Origin: Deltaproteobacteria bacterium
GTDB taxonomy: Bacteria; Myxococcota_A; Polyangia; Polyangiales; Ga0077539
Direction of reading: 5' to 3'
NCBI GenBank assembly: GCA_016218725.1
Contig: JACRDB010000092.1
Location: forward strand, 62,001 to 126,000
Length of the DNA stretch: 64,000 nucleotides
In this document: positions 16,954 to 25,330 of the stretch, piece after piece
Position numbering within the stretch: the stretch's first letter is position 1
How the letters are laid out: the number at the start of each line of letters is the position of its first letter
Position numbers and translations under genes: made by a program
The notes under the pieces: generated by a model
Told to the model about the DNA's origin: nothing
The model's input: only the letters and a program-made list of their open reading frames with translations
Database searches by the model: none

Positions 16954-18483
16954 CTACACCGGCGGGACCAGGTGGTGCCTCGCCGGGCGTGGCAACTGCC
17001 GGGCCACCATACGGTCGAGTCTACGCCCGAGCTCCGCCCGGAGCTCCGGGAAGGGCACCACGGCGTCCACCACGAGCTCTCCGGCGAGCTTGTAGAGGTC
17101 AATGTCCTCCCGGTATTCCGCCCTCAGGCGCTGGACGTAGGCGTCGCGCTCGGGCCCCTCGGGCACCTCCTGGATCTTGTTGAAGAACACGGCGTTCACG
17201 GCGGCCTGCGGGCCCATCACCGCGATGGACGCCGTGGGCAGGGCGATGCATGCGTCGGGCTCGAAGGCCGGACCGCACATGGCGTAGAGCCCGGCCCCAT
17301 AGGCCTTGCGCACGATCACCGAGAGCTTGGGGACCCGGGCCTCGCTCACCGCGGCGATCATCTTGGCCCCGGCCCGGATGATCCCCTGGCGCTCCACCCG
17401 CGTGCCGATCATGAAGCCCGGCACGTCCGCCAGGTACAAGAGCGGGACGTTGAAGGCATCGCAGAGCCAGATGAACCGCGCGGCCTTGTCGGCGCTGTCT
17501 ACGAAGAGCACGCCGCCCTTGTAGAAGGGCTGGTTGGCCACGATCCCCACGAGCCTGCCGTCGATCCGCGCGAAGGCCGTGATCACCTCCTGGGCGAAGA
17601 GCTTCTTCATCTCCACCAGGCTGTCCCGGTCCACCAGCTCCCGGAGCAGGTGGTACATGTTGAAGGGCTTGTTCTCGTCCGTGGGGACGAGCTGCTCGAA
17701 GGTCTTGCCCGACGCGTCGGGCTGGACCCCCTCGACGCGCGCAGGCAGCTCCCGCCAGTGCTGGGGCATGCACGCGAGGTAGCGCTTCGCCCAGGCCAGG
17801 GCCTCCTCCTCGGATTTTACCAGCACGTCCCCGCAGCCGGAGACCTGGCAGTGCATCTTGGCCCCACCCATCTCCTCCAGGGTGACCTTCTCGCCGATGA
17901 CCATCTCGGCCATCCGGGGAGAGCCCAGGTACATGCTGGCGTTGCCCTCGACCATGCACACCACGTCGCAGAAGGCGGGGATGTACGCCCCCCCCGCGGC
18001 GCTGGGGCCGAAGAGCAGGCACACCTGCGGCACCTGCCCCGAGAGCTGCACCTGGTTGTAGAAGATCCTGCCCGCGCCCCGGCGCCCGGGGAACATCTGG
18101 AGCTGGTCCGTGATCCGCGCCCCGGCGGAGTCCACCAGGTAGAACAGCGGGCATTGGAGCCGCTGGGCGACCTCTTGGATACGCAAAATCTTCTCCACCG
18201 TGCGCCAGCCCCAGGAGCCGGCCTTCACCGTGGAGTCATTGGCCATGAGCGCCACGGCGCGTCCCTGCACCGTGCCCGTCCCCGTGAGCACTCCGTCCGC
18301 CGGGAGCTCCGGGTCCTGGTTGTTGGCCAGGGCCCCGTCCTCCTGGAAGCTCCCCGGGTCCAGGAGCCGAGCGATGCGGTCCCGCGCGAAGAGCTTGCCC
18401 TCGCGAGCGTTCTTGACGTGGTACTTCTCCGCGCCGCCCTTCTCCACCCGGGCGATGCGCTCCCTGAGACGCTGGTCGGACAT
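16954..18483 (-). CDS. Acyl-CoA carboxylase carboxyltransferase (beta) subunit
   Basis: The 509-aa protein is a full-length biotin-dependent carboxyltransferase, the subunit that moves CO2 from carboxybiotin to an acyl-CoA. N- and C-terminal crotonase-like halves are present: LFARDRIARLLDPGSFQEDG, SAGARITDQ, GRIFYNQVQLSG, FGPSAAGGAYIPAFCD (oxyanion glycines), then LVGIVANQPFYKGG, FIGTR-like FMIGTRVERQGIIRAGAK, RKAYGAGLYAM. The GRIFYNQ and GAYIPA blocks resemble methylcrotonyl-CoA carboxylase more than propionyl-CoA carboxylase, but substrate is not certain. With the enoyl-CoA hydratase and aldehyde dehydrogenase at 24.5-27 kb it probably formed one catabolic operon, now split by an island. 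No biotin carboxylase gene is in the window. Confidence 0.88.
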   Translation of the reverse strand: MSDQRLRERIARVEKGGAEKYHVKNAREGKLFARDRIARLLDPGSFQEDGALANNQDPELPADGVLTGTGTVQGRAVALMANDSTVKAGSWGWRTVEKILRIQEVAQRLQCPLFYLVDSAGARITDQLQMFPGRRGAGRIFYNQVQLSGQVPQVCLLFGPSAAGGAYIPAFCDVVCMVEGNASMYLGSPRMAEMVIGEKVTLEEMGGAKMHCQVSGCGDVLVKSEEEALAWAKRYLACMPQHWRELPARVEGVQPDASGKTFEQLVPTDENKPFNMYHLLRELVDRDSLVEMKKLFAQEVITAFARIDGRLVGIVANQPFYKGGVLFVDSADKAARFIWLCDAFNVPLLYLADVPGFMIGTRVERQGIIRAGAKMIAAVSEARVPKLSVIVRKAYGAGLYAMCGPAFEPDACIALPTASIAVMGPQAAVNAVFFNKIQEVPEGPERDAYVQRLRAEYREDIDLYKLAGELVVDAVVPFPELRAELGRRLDRMVARQLPRPARHHLVPPV

Positions 18484-18546
18484 CGCCCGCGTGCCTACCG
18501 GAAGCGCCCCCTCGGCGCAAGGCGCGAGGGCCGCCGCCCCCCGCGC

Positions 18547-18660
18547 TCACTCCCCGCGGTAGCCGACGTCGTGGGTCACCGAGAGGGATGTGTAGCCGCT
18601 CATCCGACAGTTCCCTTCATCCCTTGAGGGCCGCCAGGGCGATGCCTGGGACCTTGAGCC
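18547..18660 (-). pseudogene. Collapsed enoyl-CoA hydratase copy plus aldehyde dehydrogenase 3' end
   Basis: On the minus strand 18547-18603 reads MSGYTSLSVTHDVGYRGE-stop. This is the N-terminus of the intact hydratase at 24529-25317 (MSDYTSLRVSYDDGYA) joined in frame to its C-terminus (YRGE-stop), with about 240 codons lost. Immediately upstream (18604-18660) are the 13-base spacer and the last 13 codons of the aldehyde dehydrogenase (LKVPGIALAALKG-stop). Here 58 of 60 bases match 25318-25377. The 18-base GCTCACTCCCCGCGGTAG is identical at 18545-18562 and 24527-24544. This is therefore a decayed duplicate left at the island's left edge. Whether the 18-codon frame is translated is unknown. 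Confidence 0.85.
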
Positions 18661-18720
18661 CGCCGTCTACTCTTCGACCTCTGCCTGCCGCAGGGCCTTG
18701 ACGCCCCCCCATGAGGTGTC

Positions 18721-18870
18721 ATGATGGGTGGCGTTCAAGATGGAAAGAAGGGGTTGGACGCCATGATGGAGTCGTACCTCTTGCGCTGGCTGCGGTGGAA
18801 GCTGGCGGGTGGCGGGGCGGGGGATTTCGCCATGATCACGGTGCGCGCTATCGGCGACACCTGCTGTTGA
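18721..18870 (+). CDS. Possible small peptide (49 aa) ending in Cys-Cys
   Basis: An open frame of 49 codons starts at ATG 18721, with internal ATGs at 18763 and 18766 giving 35 or 34 aa. A GAGGTG site lies just before 18721 and AAGAAGGGG before 18763. From 18766 on, about 88% of codons end in G or C, as in real genes here. The peptide has a basic amphipathic part (MESYLLRWLRWKLAGG) followed by GAGDFAMITVRAIGDTCC at the end. The Gly-Gly and C-terminal Cys pair recall secreted or modified peptide precursors, but no processing enzyme is adjacent. It lies 4 bases before the FG-GAP lipoprotein frame. Coding status is uncertain. Confidence 0.4.
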   Translation: MMGGVQDGKKGLDAMMESYLLRWLRWKLAGGGAGDFAMITVRAIGDTCC

Positions 18871-18874
18871 CGCC

Positions 18875-20851
18875 GTGGCTGGGGGACCACCAGCCCGGAG
18901 GTGTCAAGGGCCCTTCCAGTGGTTCGTCGCCGCGTTTCTGACGGGAGGCGCAGACCTCCTTGGCTGCTCCAGCAACCAAGGCGCCGACGATGCGCCAAGG
19001 ACCGGAACCGAGCTCCATCGCTGCGTGCCACGCCACAGCGTCCCCTGTGCCTGTACCGACGGACGGTCGGGAGCGCAGCAATGTGGCCCAGACGGCACCT
19101 ACGAACCCTGCGTGTGCACCGCTGCGATGGACGCCGGGAGGGACGGAGCTGCAGTGCTCCCAGACGTGGGCGTCCCGCCCATGGATGCGCCAAGGGTCAT
19201 GGATGCCATGGCCCACGAGGCCGAGGGCGGCCCTGGAGAGGACACGTACCGCCCTCCTCGGGACACCGGGCCACTGCCAGATCGTCCCTCGCGGGTTGAG
19301 GTCTTTGGAGACGTCCCATGGGCGACCGTGCCCCCGAGGGTCCTTCCGCCGAGGCTGCTGCGCCCCTACTCGGGGAGCCGTGTATCGTCGCAGCGCCCGA
19401 GCTTCCGGTGGGTCTTGCCCGAGGGCATCACCCGGGCCCGCCTGGAGCTGTGCGCGGACCGGCCCTGTACCCGCATGGTGCGCATGCTGGAGGTCACCGG
19501 TGACGCCATCAGGCCCGAGGAGCGGCTCGCGCCTGGGGTGGTCTTCTGGCGAGTTCGGGGGCTTCGGCCCGGCGGCTCGGTGGCCTGGACCAGCGCCACC
19601 TGGGAGTTCGAGGTCGGCCACCGCGACGCGCCCAACGACATCAGCTATGGCACCATCCACGATGTCAATGGCGATGGTTATAGCGATGTGGTCGCGGGCA
19701 ACCACAACCACGACAGGATTGAGGTCTACCGCGGAGGGGCCATGCGCCTGGAGCCGCCGGAGGATCTCGTGCCGACCAGGGAACAGGGGGGCTTCGCGCT
19801 GTCGCCGACGCTAGGTGACTTCAATGGAGACGGCCTGGCAGACCTTGTAGGTTGGGGCTCAGGTGGTCGCCTCGAAGATCTGGATCCCCTGTATAGCTTT
19901 CGTGGCCGACCCGGTGCTTCCATGGAGGCGTTGCCGTTGCTGGAGCGCCCTGACACTCGAGGTCTGTGCAATGCAGGTGACATAGACGGGGATGGCTATC
20001 TGGATATCATTCGCTGCGGGGAGGCCTCGTCCCTGGAATGGGGAGGCGGCTTCAGTGCGCGGCGCCTCCCCACTCGCCTGACCCCTGGCTGCGAACAGTG
20101 CGCAGGAGCGGACTTGAATGGCGACGGCTACGCCGACCTCCTCCTCAGCGTGGGGCGCATCCTTGGCCTTGTCCCTGGAGGACCTGATGGACCCGTACTC
20201 AGCTCGCGGATCGAACTCGTGCTGCCCACCACGACGAACTACGAAAAGGCCTTGTCGGCCGGGGGAGACCTGAACGGCGACGGCCTCCCTGACTTCTGCG
20301 TTGCCCAACTGCGCTACGTCGAGTGCTACGCGGGCGTGCCGGGGGCCTATCCGTTCAGGCCCACTCTTCGCTTTGAAACACCTGATTCTCTGGAATTCGG
20401 CTATACGACTGCCCGCATGTCCATGCAAGGTGACTACAATGGAGACGGCCGTTGTGATCTGGCATTTGGCCATAATACTGCCTCTGTTCGCCCGGCGGGA
20501 CCCTTCGGGTTCATCTACGTCTTCAATGGTCATCCTGTGCATCTGATTGATCGTATGTCGCGCGTAGACCTCTTCGCGGTGGGCCCATTTGAAGAGGGCG
20601 TAAACTATAGCAATTACCCGATCGGATCGGATGTGAGTGCCGGTGGCGACGTCAACGGAGACGGTTTCGACGACCTGATCGTCGGTGCTGGTTCGGCCGG
20701 TCCCTATGAGATCGCTGAGTTCCGAGACAATGGGGCCGTGGATGTCTTTCTTGGAGGTTCAAGCGGGCTTCGGCGCGATCTGCGCTGGCGAGTGGACGGA
20801 CGTCCCGGCGGTACTCACTGGGGCCACGGACTTGGAACTCGCGTCGAGTGA
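18875..20851 (+). CDS. FG-GAP repeat lipoprotein, seven Ca-binding-like repeats
   Basis: The 658-aa product starts at GTG 18875 (the only reasonable in-frame start; not strongly supported). A hydrophobic stretch FVAAFLTGGADLLGC gives a lipobox with Cys31. A Myxococcota-type Cys-rich segment follows (CACTDGRSGAQQCGPDG-style), then an Asp/Pro-rich linker. A fibronectin-like section follows near residues 170-255. Seven DxNGDGxxD repeats then form an integrin-alpha-like propeller (DVNGDGYSD, DFNGDGLAD, DIDGDGYLD, DLNGDGYAD, DLNGDGLPD, DYNGDGRCD, DVNGDGFDD). GC is visibly lower after 19640, unlike neighbouring chromosomal genes, suggesting transfer. It heads a plus-strand group with two beta-helix genes. 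Likely a surface adhesin or carbohydrate-binding protein. Confidence 0.82.
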   Translation: MAGGPPARRCQGPFQWFVAAFLTGGADLLGCSSNQGADDAPRTGTELHRCVPRHSVPCACTDGRSGAQQCGPDGTYEPCVCTAAMDAGRDGAAVLPDVGVPPMDAPRVMDAMAHEAEGGPGEDTYRPPRDTGPLPDRPSRVEVFGDVPWATVPPRVLPPRLLRPYSGSRVSSQRPSFRWVLPEGITRARLELCADRPCTRMVRMLEVTGDAIRPEERLAPGVVFWRVRGLRPGGSVAWTSATWEFEVGHRDAPNDISYGTIHDVNGDGYSDVVAGNHNHDRIEVYRGGAMRLEPPEDLVPTREQGGFALSPTLGDFNGDGLADLVGWGSGGRLEDLDPLYSFRGRPGASMEALPLLERPDTRGLCNAGDIDGDGYLDIIRCGEASSLEWGGGFSARRLPTRLTPGCEQCAGADLNGDGYADLLLSVGRILGLVPGGPDGPVLSSRIELVLPTTTNYEKALSAGGDLNGDGLPDFCVAQLRYVECYAGVPGAYPFRPTLRFETPDSLEFGYTTARMSMQGDYNGDGRCDLAFGHNTASVRPAGPFGFIYVFNGHPVHLIDRMSRVDLFAVGPFEEGVNYSNYPIGSDVSAGGDVNGDGFDDLIVGAGSAGPYEIAEFRDNGAVDVFLGGSSGLRRDLRWRVDGRPGGTHWGHGLGTRVE

Positions 20852-20892
20852 TGTATTTTCCTGAATGGCTTCAGTGGGAAGGAGAGTGAGTC

Positions 20893-22956
20893 GTGGCATT
20901 CGGTGAACGCTTCATCAACCTGACAGAGCCTGGAAGTCCAGGTGCGCCTGGCCCCGATCGGCAGTGGCTGAGCAATGACGAAGGGTCCGATGCTGGCGCA
21001 GGAATTCGCGGCGCCATCCGATATCTGTTGGGCATGCCAGCGGAGAGAGATGCGCGGCGTGGCGGGATCCTGTACCTGCCTCCCCGCCGGTACCGGATTG
21101 ACCGCTTCACCACCCCAAGGTCCCCCGGGACCGACTTCGAGGGTCCCTTCGAAGACCTTCTCATCCCACCGGAGATCACGCTCTGGTTCGCGCCTGGCGC
21201 ATTCCTGGACGCCGCCTCTGACAACTCCACAGTGAACATCCAGGGAAGCATCAACGCGAACGAACTGATGATCTTCGCGACCGCCGAGACGCAGCGGAAT
21301 GACGACCGCCTCATGTCCGGCTGGAACCAGGCACGCCTGGTCCAGGGCCGCGTGTACCTGACGAGCCTTCGGATCCCGGAGGTGTTCCCGGAGTGGTGGG
21401 GGGCTGGAACGCAGCCGCTTGAAGCTCGCCGTAGAGATGCGATGATCACCCGCGTCGCGCAGGCGCTGATCGACACGGCAGCGCTCCAGGCGTGCTTCAA
21501 CGCGGCGCACAACGATCGACACTGGAACCCCCTGTCGCCCACTCACTTCGATGTCGCCCGCCCGACGATCCCGGTGCGCCTGATCGCGTCCTACCAGCTC
21601 GCCGCCCCGTTGTTCCTGGGGGTGCCGCCGGGGCGGTTGCACGCGCGCAACCCCGAGGGCTTCATCCTGCGCGGGAACGCCCCGCGAGGCGGCGTGGGCG
21701 TCGGCCAGCCCACCTTCCTGTGGTCCAATGAGTTCGATTTTCCCGCGGATGTGTACCCGAGCCCGACGCTGGGAGCGCGGCCGCAGGAGCGATTCCCGGC
21801 GATGCTGGTCTCTCGTGGGTGCTTCGGTTCGGTGCTCGAAGAGCTCAAGTTCGATGCTTCGACCGGCGCAGAACTGCGCCGGGCACGGCGGTGCGTCCTT
21901 CTGGACACGCAGCCGGCCCTCGTACCGATGCGGCGAGGTCCCGCGCTGGGGCACCCGCCCGCACACCTGACGGTCTTCCGGCGCTGCTCCTTCGTGAACG
22001 CGTCGCAGGCGCTCGTGCAGGTCGGTCCTCCGCTGCCCCCCGCGAGCGAGGCGAGCCTATGGACCGCCTTTCCGAGGGTGCTGACCCAGGATGAGCATGG
22101 GATCGTCAGCGGCGCACACGACCTGTCCAACACCTCCTTCGAGCAGTGCCGCTTCTCCATGGGAGGCGTGTCCTTTGGGGAGACCGTCGCCTCAACCGAT
22201 CCGCGGCTCGGCGCGGACGGCGTGGTGCTGAGAGCCAAGGAGTCCTTCGCGGTCGGCTTCCGGGATTGCTGGTTCTCCGGTCCCGCCCGCGCCGCGATCC
22301 GGGCCTTCGGAGGCTTCTTCCTGGTCGAGGGTTGTGCCTTTCACACCCTCCGAGTGTGTCAGGGCAACCGCCCGCTTGGCAGACGAGACGGGAAAGGTAC
22401 GGCGCAAGAGGTCCTTGTCGGCAACGGCGCAGACATCTTCCTGAACTTGCCTCCGCAGGAGCAATTCCCCGCTGGGGAGGGCAAGGGCGTGCCCGTTGAG
22501 ACGGCGGGCTTCACCGCCGTCCATGTGGAGTCCCAGAGCTTCACCTTCCTGGACATGCACGAGGGGATCAACGGCGCGGGCGTCAACCGCCCGGTCACCC
22601 TGCTCAACGTGCGGCACAGCACCGTGCTCCAAGATCGTCCCTCACCCACCAACCCCGCGGTGAGGGAGTTCGAACCAATCGCGGGGGACGAGTGGCCTCC
22701 AGCGGTGCGCTGGCACGGCAACGGTCGCGGTGTGCCGCTCTCGCTCACCGGTTGCCTCTTCGTCAAGCCTGTCCCCGCCGCAGGCACGCGGGTCCTGCTC
22801 GAAGCGGGCACCCTCACGGGCTCTGTGCTCTCCGTCGGGACAAGGGATGAGCAGGGCAGGATCAATATCTTTGGTGTCAGCCCATCCACTGGGCTGGTGG
22901 TCGCGAACCTCGTACGGCAGTTGGAGCGCACCGTCCAGGTGCCAGGGCGATTTTGA
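20893..22956 (+). CDS. Right-handed beta-helix (pectate-lyase/tailspike-like) protein, copy 1
   Basis: The 687-aa product starts at GTG 20893 after a good GGAAGGAG site. No signal peptide is seen. The first 180 residues match the head of tailspike/pectate-lyase-like proteins: RFINLTEPGSPG, GGILYLPPRRYRID, EITLWFAPGAFLDA and the EVFPEWWGAG signature. The rest alternates short strands ending in F-x-x-C-x-F (FRRCSFVNA, FEQCRFSMGG, FRDCWFSGP, VEGCAFHTL, LTGCLFVKP), the coil periodicity of a parallel beta-helix. Such folds bind or cleave polysaccharides; no catalytic residues could be assigned. Its paralogue follows 6 bases downstream, and the FG-GAP lipoprotein is 41 bases upstream. Confidence 0.75.
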   Translation: MAFGERFINLTEPGSPGAPGPDRQWLSNDEGSDAGAGIRGAIRYLLGMPAERDARRGGILYLPPRRYRIDRFTTPRSPGTDFEGPFEDLLIPPEITLWFAPGAFLDAASDNSTVNIQGSINANELMIFATAETQRNDDRLMSGWNQARLVQGRVYLTSLRIPEVFPEWWGAGTQPLEARRRDAMITRVAQALIDTAALQACFNAAHNDRHWNPLSPTHFDVARPTIPVRLIASYQLAAPLFLGVPPGRLHARNPEGFILRGNAPRGGVGVGQPTFLWSNEFDFPADVYPSPTLGARPQERFPAMLVSRGCFGSVLEELKFDASTGAELRRARRCVLLDTQPALVPMRRGPALGHPPAHLTVFRRCSFVNASQALVQVGPPLPPASEASLWTAFPRVLTQDEHGIVSGAHDLSNTSFEQCRFSMGGVSFGETVASTDPRLGADGVVLRAKESFAVGFRDCWFSGPARAAIRAFGGFFLVEGCAFHTLRVCQGNRPLGRRDGKGTAQEVLVGNGADIFLNLPPQEQFPAGEGKGVPVETAGFTAVHVESQSFTFLDMHEGINGAGVNRPVTLLNVRHSTVLQDRPSPTNPAVREFEPIAGDEWPPAVRWHGNGRGVPLSLTGCLFVKPVPAAGTRVLLEAGTLTGSVLSVGTRDEQGRINIFGVSPSTGLVVANLVRQLERTVQVPGRF

Positions 22957-22962
22957 GGCGCC

Positions 22963-24514
22963 ATGGGCACCCTCGGTCCACGCTTCATTGATGTCACCGA
23001 GCGCTTCCGCGCCGAGGAGCACCCACCGCGCGGCGGGGAGCTCGTGCGGCGGCTCCAGGCCCTCCTCGACCAGCTCGGTCGCGTGGGCCCCGATGGTCCT
23101 CCTGGCGGGTTCCTGTGCCTGCCTGGCGAGCCCCTGGTGCTGGAGGTCCCCTCGGACCTGGCGCCCGGGCAGCCACTCCTGCGGGTCCCGAGGCACGTCA
23201 CGCTGTGGTTCCCGCCTGGGGCCCTGCTGGTCTTTCCGCCGGAGGAGGGGATCGCCCTGGATGTCGAGGGCGCCCTTGAGGCCACCACCGCGCAGCACTT
23301 TTCTTCCCGTGCTCCCCTCGACGGCCGTGTGCGCTTCGTGGCCCCTCCCTCCTCGGGCATCCTGCCGGAGTGGTTCGGCGCGGGCGCCGCGTTCGACCGA
23401 AATGACGCGCCCGCGCTCCAAGCGGCGCTCCGCTGCGCGGTCGACTCGTCCCTCCGGTCCGGTCGGAGCGTGACCGTCGAGTTGATGGGCTCCTACCGCC
23501 TTCAGTCGACGGTGGAGGTCCGTGCGCCTGCCGCCCTGGGTGCCTCGGTGTGCCTGCGAGGGAGGGGTGGCGTCGGCTGGAGCTTCGTCCCGACTCTCTA
23601 CACCCTGGAGCGCTTCGACGGCGCGGCGATGCTCTCCGTGGATGAGACGGTGCAGTTCCATCTGGACCGGGTCTGGCTGCGCTCCAACCTCCCTGGGACC
23701 CCGTCCCCTTCACCCACCTGTCTCAACGTAGAAGCCCAGGGCGTCGCAGCTCCCCTGGCGGTCACCTGTACGCAGTGTCGCTTCGACGGCGTTCGCGGTC
23801 CGTTGGTGCGCGTGCAGGGGCCTCCCGGGTCGACCCTCCCACCCCCGCGGGTGGAGTTCTCGTCCTGCCTCTTTCGGCCCATCCTCGACGAGAATGGCGA
23901 CGCCATTTCACTGTCCCCACCAGAGGGAGGTGCCGGACTGCTGCAACTCCGGTTCTACAACTGTCGCTTCGAGGGCTTCGCCCGCGCTATGATCCAGGGT
24001 GCTTGCGGGCAGGTCGTTACCACGGGTTGTTCCTTCGACAACCAGAAGACCCCGACGCTGGGCCGCCAGGATGTCCCCCGCACGGGGATCGATGTCGCCC
24101 TGGCGAGCGAGGGTGCCACCCGACGACTGGAGTTCCTTGCGGTCGCCTGCGCCTCGCAGAGCGGCACCTTCCTACGGTGGCGGAGCCCCGTGGGGGTGGG
24201 TGCTACCGGCGCCACCCTGGTGGGCGTCACCCACAGCGCGCGCCTCAATCCCGACGGTGAGCCCTTGACCGTCGCCGCCGACTGGCGCCCAGGGTCTCTC
24301 ATGGCTGCGCTCGTGCTCCAGGGGTGCGCCTTTCGGACGCAGCGATTGCCTCACCGCACCGCGACGGGAACATCCCTGTCGCCGCTCCGCGTCTTCCCGA
24401 GCAACACCAACCTCCAGGGTGAACGAGTGGCCAGGGTCCTCAGGGCTGGCCTCAGTGTACGGAGCCCCAGGCGCGAGGGCCGATTACAAGGATCTAGCCA
24501 CCGCCGAGGAGTAG
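22963..24514 (+). CDS. Right-handed beta-helix protein, copy 2, probably frameshifted near its end
   Basis: The N-terminus (MGTLGPRFIDVTERFRAEE) and layout match copy 1: GGFLCLPGEPLVLEV, HVTLWFPPGALLVF, GILPEWFGAG, then coils FTQCRF-like TCTQCRFDGV, FSSCLFRP, FYNCRFEGF, TTGCSFDNQ and LQGCAFRTQ. In this frame there is no stop until 25341, deep in antisense of the enoyl-CoA hydratase, which is not credible protein. A +1 shift near 24420 gives a natural end, NEWPGSSGLASVYGAPGARA then DYKDLATAEE-stop at 24512-24514, with good codon use and only 14 bases before the hydratase stop. So I place the end at 24514 and infer an indel (mutation or sequencing error). No signal peptide is seen. Confidence 0.65.
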
Positions 24515-24528
24515 AACGAGGAAGTGGC

Positions 24529-25317
24529 TCACTCCCCGCGGTAGACGGGCTTTCGCTTCTGGGCAAAGGCCTCCAGGGCCTCGCGGCGGTCCCGGCTCCC
24601 AAGGGTGCGCTCGTAGCACTTCGCCTCCCAGAGGAGCCCCTCCTCCAGGGTGAGGTCCGCGCCCACGTCCACCGCGTCCATGGCCGCCGCCAGCGCGATG
24701 GGGGCGCCCTTCACCAGCGGAGCAGTGAGCCTCCGGGCCGCCTGGAGGGCGCTTTCTCCGGGCTCGGCCACCGCGGTCAGGAGCCCGAGGCGCAGGGCCT
24801 CTGGAGCCGGGAGCCTGGTGGCCAGCAGGATCAGCTCCTTGGCCCTCCCGGGCCCCAGGAGCCTCGCCAGGCGCTGGGTGCCCCCGGCCCCGGGGATGAT
24901 CGCCAGGGACGTCTCTGGCAGTCCCACTACGGCCTCCGGCACCGCCACGCGCAGGTCACACGCCAGGGCCAGCTCGAAGCCCCCGCCAAAGGCCACGCCA
25001 TTGAGCGCCGCCACCACGGGCCTGGGGCACCGATCCACGGCCCCGAAGGACTCACGGTAGGTCCCGAGGAGCGCCCGGATGTCGTCCTCGGACATCCCCT
25101 GGCGCTCCTTCAGGTCCGCCCCGGCGCAGAAGGCCTTGTCCCCGGACCCCGTGAGCAGCACCACCCGCACCCCGGGGTCCTCCGCCAGCGCGGTGAACAC
25201 TCGCTGGAGCTCCAAAAGCAACACCCGCGAGAGCGCGTTCATGCGCTCCGGTCGCTCCAGCGTCACCGTGGCGTAGCCGTCGTCGTAGGAGACACGCAGG
25301 GAGGTGTAGTCACTCAT
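24529..25317 (-). CDS. Enoyl-CoA hydratase/isomerase family protein
   Basis: The 262-aa crotonase-fold enzyme has the CoA-binding and oxyanion elements: KAFCAGADLKERQGM (first oxyanion strand), ALNGVAFGGGFELALACDLRVA with the second oxyanion Gly, and PETSLAIIPGAGGTQRLARL containing the Glu and Gly typical of hydratases. The C-terminus AFAQKRKPVYRGE is common to the family. It hydrates a trans-2-enoyl-CoA in fatty-acid or branched-chain amino-acid breakdown. The order with the upstream aldehyde dehydrogenase (13-base gap), and formerly the carboxyltransferase at 16954-18483, resembles leucine/isovalerate operons, where this gene is methylglutaconyl-CoA hydratase; that assignment is inference. 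Confidence 0.88.
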   Translation of the reverse strand: MSDYTSLRVSYDDGYATVTLERPERMNALSRVLLLELQRVFTALAEDPGVRVVLLTGSGDKAFCAGADLKERQGMSEDDIRALLGTYRESFGAVDRCPRPVVAALNGVAFGGGFELALACDLRVAVPEAVVGLPETSLAIIPGAGGTQRLARLLGPGRAKELILLATRLPAPEALRLGLLTAVAEPGESALQAARRLTAPLVKGAPIALAAAMDAVDVGADLTLEEGLLWEAKCYERTLGSRDRREALEAFAQKRKPVYRGE

Positions 25318-25330
25318 CCTACAGTTCCCT

